30,617 nt of DNA from CAZOWW01 sp964583765 (lineage in GTDB: Bacteria; Actinomycetota; Actinomycetes; Actinomycetales; Kineosporiaceae), in NCBI GenBank assembly GCA_964583765.1, contig CAZOWW010000069.1, positions 1 through 30,617 of the forward strand, written 5' to 3'. Both the position numbers and the translations under genes were made by a program. The notes under the pieces were generated by a model. It ran no database searches. It was not told where the DNA came from and saw only the letters and a program-made list of their open reading frames with translations. Each line of letters opens with the position of its first letter. The first letter of the stretch is position 1. Shown here piece by piece: positions 28,688 to 30,617 of this stretch.

Positions 28688-29704
28688 TCAGCAGGTGGCC
28701 AGCACCCGCAGGACGCCGGCCGCCACCCGGGCCCGGCGCGCGGCGGAGGTGGTCCGGGCGAACTCGAAGGTGATCGCCGCCCCGGCGACGGCGTGGTTCA
28801 GGAACTGCGTGAACGTGCCGTGGCAGGACCCCGAGCAGGAGAACGAGCGCACCGGGTAGCCGGTGGCCCGGGCGAGAGCCAGGACCAGATCGGCGTGCTT
28901 CTCCCCGTAAGCGTCCACACCGTAGAGCGGGGAGTGGAAGGAGACGGTCAGGTCGGGTCTGATCCTCCGGACCAGCGCCATCAGGGCCCGGGTCTCCGGC
29001 TCGCTGCCGGCCCACGGACCGGGGTACTCGGCCGTGCCCCGGTGGCCCGCCCGCCAGCGGTAGGGGAAATTCCGGTTGAGGTCGACACTGTGGGCGTTGC
29101 CCCGGCGGTTGCGGACGTCACCGTCCGGGTTGGCCGTGGGCACGAGCCACAGATCCAGACCGGCCGGTACGGACAGGGCCCGCATCATCGCCACGACGCG
29201 CGGACCGGTGTCCTCGTCCCCGTGCCACTGCCCGATCACGAGCGCCGTCCGTCGCACCGGCCCGGTTCCGGTGCGGTGGTACGCGACCAGAGCGCGGCCC
29301 CGCACCGAGTGCCCGATCACCACCCGCTGCTCCGGAACTGCCCCGGTCAGGGTCGGCACGACGGGGAACGGCACCGTCGCGGTCGACGGTTCCGCCGGAC
29401 GGCCAGGCACCGCGGTCCCGGCCACCCGGGACACCTGGGGGCGGGACGTGGCGACGGTCCCCGCCACGGCACCGGCGGTCTCGACGCTCAGCGGGCTCCA
29501 GACCGCGCAGACCGCGGTGAGCGCCGTGGTCAGGGCCAGGGCCCTGAGCGGGGCCGAGCACCCACGCCCACGGGCCGGCGCCGGATCGATCACCGCACGA
29601 CGCAGCTCCATGGTCCAGCGGGGCGCGGCCGCCGGACGTCCGACGCGGAGGCCGTCCGCCTGCAGAGCACGGGAAGACCGGAAAGACCGGGAGGAACCAC
29701 TCAC
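28688..29704 (-). CDS. Exported M14-family zinc carboxypeptidase/amidase
   Basis: A 338-residue metallopeptidase. A long basic N-terminus is followed by one hydrophobic segment (residues ~53-72, LRALALTTALTAVCAVW), so the protein is exported and either cleaved or anchored. Then a Pro/Thr/Val-rich stretch and the catalytic domain: GQWHGDED gives zinc ligands His161 and Glu164; VDLNRNFP gives substrate-binding Asn210-Arg211; SFHSP gives zinc ligand His257; ITFEF gives catalytic Glu314. The short domain with 'ANPDGDVRNRRGNAHSVDLNRNFP' resembles MpaA-type murein-peptide amidases, so cell-wall peptide cleavage is a reasonable guess. Cys290 and Cys294 may form a disulfide. GTG 29704 is chosen for AAGGAG nine nt upstream. 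Confidence 0.9.
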   Translation of the reverse strand: MSGSSRSFRSSRALQADGLRVGRPAAAPRWTMELRRAVIDPAPARGRGCSAPLRALALTTALTAVCAVWSPLSVETAGAVAGTVATSRPQVSRVAGTAVPGRPAEPSTATVPFPVVPTLTGAVPEQRVVIGHSVRGRALVAYHRTGTGPVRRTALVIGQWHGDEDTGPRVVAMMRALSVPAGLDLWLVPTANPDGDVRNRRGNAHSVDLNRNFPYRWRAGHRGTAEYPGPWAGSEPETRALMALVRRIRPDLTVSFHSPLYGVDAYGEKHADLVLALARATGYPVRSFSCSGSCHGTFTQFLNHAVAGAAITFEFARTTSAARRARVAAGVLRVLATC

Positions 29705-29792
29705 GTCACACTGCTCCTTGCGGTGGGGTCCTGTCTGCCACGAGGAGCGGTCGAACGGAGCGCCCGGGCAGTACTCCCCATTCTTCACTTCA

Positions 29793-29819
29793 AGTATAGA
29801 AATAACTACTTACCGTAAG
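29793..29819 (-). promoter_or_regulatory. AT-rich promoter and dyad upstream of the M14 peptidase gene
   Basis: On the minus strand TATACT (29798-29793) is a strong -10 box, giving an ~82-nt leader. The -35 zone overlaps the dyad CTTAC-C-GTAAG (29809-29819), a possible repressor site. The 40-bp AT-rich island stands out in this sequence. Confidence 0.5.
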
Positions 29820-29933
29820 CAGGTGTCGTCCTGGCTCCTCCGAACAGAGGACCCGGAGATCGCCCCGGAGCCGCGGGGTCCCTGGCACAGCCGAGTCACC
29901 GATCCGGAACGGCGAGCGGCCGGACATGGAACG

Positions 29934-29960
29934 GCGGGGCCCCGGTGACCGGGACCCCGC
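29934..29960 (-). terminator. Terminator hairpin of the lipoprotein gene
   Basis: GCGGGG pairs with CCCCGC; after a C-A mismatch CCCGG pairs with CCGGG around a TGA triloop. It starts 21 nt after the lipoprotein stop on the minus strand. Confidence 0.75.
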
Positions 29961-29981
29961 CTCGTGCGCCGGCGCGACGGA

Positions 29982-30359
29982 TCAGCAGGAGGCGAGAGCG
30001 TCGCCCGAGGTCGAGGTGACCTTCACGTCCTTGCCCTTGCCCGCGTAGATCTCGTACGCGTGGAAGGCGGTGCAGACGGACTTGGCCGCATCCGTCTCCG
30101 CGGCGGTGAGCCCGGTGGCGACCGTGAGGGTGTCGCCGTCCAACTTCGCGCTCTTGACCTTCCTGAGCCACTTGTTGCCCGCATAACCGATCTGGACCCA
30201 CTCCAGCGCGGGCTTCGGGTTCACGGCGTGCACGGCGCCCCCGGACGTCGCACCGCCGTTGTCAGCCGGTGGCGTGGTCGTGGCGGACTTGGAACCTCCA
30301 CCACACCCCGTGAGCGTCGTGGCGGCCAGGAGGAGGCCCACGACGAGAGTTCTCCGCAC
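29982..30359 (-). CDS. Small lipoprotein, function unknown
   Basis: A 125-residue exported lipoprotein. It begins VRRTLVVGLLLAATTLTGC: a basic start, hydrophobic core and the lipobox Leu-Thr-Gly-Cys with lipidated Cys19. A Gly/Ser/Thr linker (GGGSKSATTTPPADNGG) follows, then a ~75-residue domain with two cysteines (SVCTAFHAYEIY and the last residue) likely to form a disulfide, and the motif 'KVTSTSGDALASC'. I do not recognise a named family. GTG 30359 has AAAGGGG upstream and puts the signal peptide at the N-terminus. It is monocistronic, with a terminator after it. Confidence 0.8.
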   Translation of the reverse strand: MRRTLVVGLLLAATTLTGCGGGSKSATTTPPADNGGATSGGAVHAVNPKPALEWVQIGYAGNKWLRKVKSAKLDGDTLTVATGLTAAETDAAKSVCTAFHAYEIYAGKGKDVKVTSTSGDALASC

Positions 30360-30451
30360 CTGATTACCCCTTTCGAAGAGTCGTGCGTCTGCGGTGATCG
30401 AGGCCCCAGGGGCCCGGTTTCGGGGCACTGATCCCGCGAACACCACGCGGC

Positions 30452-30457
30452 TTTATA
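30452..30457 (-). promoter_or_regulatory. Candidate -10 box of the lipoprotein gene
   Basis: TATAAA on the minus strand matches five of six consensus positions and would give an ~86-nt leader. No clear -35 is seen. Confidence 0.4.
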
Positions 30458-30583
30458 CACGACTCCGCTGGACGCCGACGGGCGGGCGGAGCACATGTCG
30501 CCCGGGTGGCCTGACGAGCACCCCGCCCGGACCGCACAGGACCGCGCGCACGGGACGAACCACACCCTTCACCCGAGACCGCC

Positions 30584-30617
30584 CGGGCCCGGTCCACCGC
30601 GGGGTGGACCGGGCCCG
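30584..30617. terminator. Strong hairpin at the window edge
   Basis: CGGGCCCGGTCCACC and GGTGGACCGGGCCCG form a perfect 15-bp stem with a GCGG loop. It runs to the last base of the window and may continue. It probably terminates a gene outside the window. Confidence 0.8.

Overview
The window is a stretch of very GC-rich chromosome from an actinomycete. Evidence: codons ending almost always in G or C, many GTG starts, a ClpS adaptor next to a DUF2017 protein, DUF2510/RDD and DUF3039 proteins, a deazaflavin (F420)-type oxidoreductase, and a secreted GH27 enzyme with a Thr/Pro linker and CBM2. The order clpS-DUF2017-murI-MBL hydrolase-rph-rdgB facing pncB-pncA is, from memory, typical of Micrococcales and relatives; I cannot fix the genus.

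Layout. 1-1500: a GroES-like protein coupled to a small membrane protein, divergent from a Bcp/PrxQ peroxiredoxin. 1605-1689: tRNA-Leu(UAG). 1900-2511: a deazaflavin-type oxidoreductase and an acidic 61-residue protein. 2681-7963: a cytoplasmic LacI-type-sensor/PAS/GGDEF/EAL c-di-GMP protein, a C-rich leader, and a membrane-anchored sulfite-oxidase-family molybdoenzyme. 7964-9126: a 1.1 kb gene-poor stretch ending in a perfect 44-bp palindrome. 9127-13510: the minus-strand housekeeping run (N-degron adaptor, peptidoglycan precursor, tRNA 3' end processing, nucleotide-pool cleaning). 13838-17038: the plus-strand NAD-salvage operon pncB-pncA plus one unknown gene. 17105-17146: a strong convergent terminator. 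17157-18287: DUF2510-RDD membrane protein. 18593-20290: secreted alpha-galactosidase. 20689-22170: PLP-dependent Orn/Lys/Arg-type decarboxylase. 22303-25383: a NACHT NTPase of bacterial NLR type, preceded by a highly structured inverted-repeat element. 25478-28618: helicase, DUF3039 and YqgE genes on the minus strand, convergent with the NACHT gene. 28688-30359: a secreted or anchored M14 metallopeptidase and a lipoprotein. A strong hairpin closes the window.

The most interesting part is the NACHT gene and its leader. A 16-bp perfect inverted repeat (19 bp with G-U pairs) encloses two smaller helices and ends 3 nt before the Shine-Dalgarno of the NACHT gene. NACHT proteins are known antiphage NTPases in bacteria. 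The leader could be a cis-regulatory RNA, a terminator or an operator; this is inference and the tests are given. Secondary points are the 44-bp palindrome beside rdgB, the soluble sugar-sensor-like c-di-GMP enzyme, and an internal twin-arginine motif in the polytopic molybdoenzyme.

Starts were chosen by Shine-Dalgarno matches, coupling overlaps and family lengths. All family calls rest on reading motifs by eye; no database search was possible.
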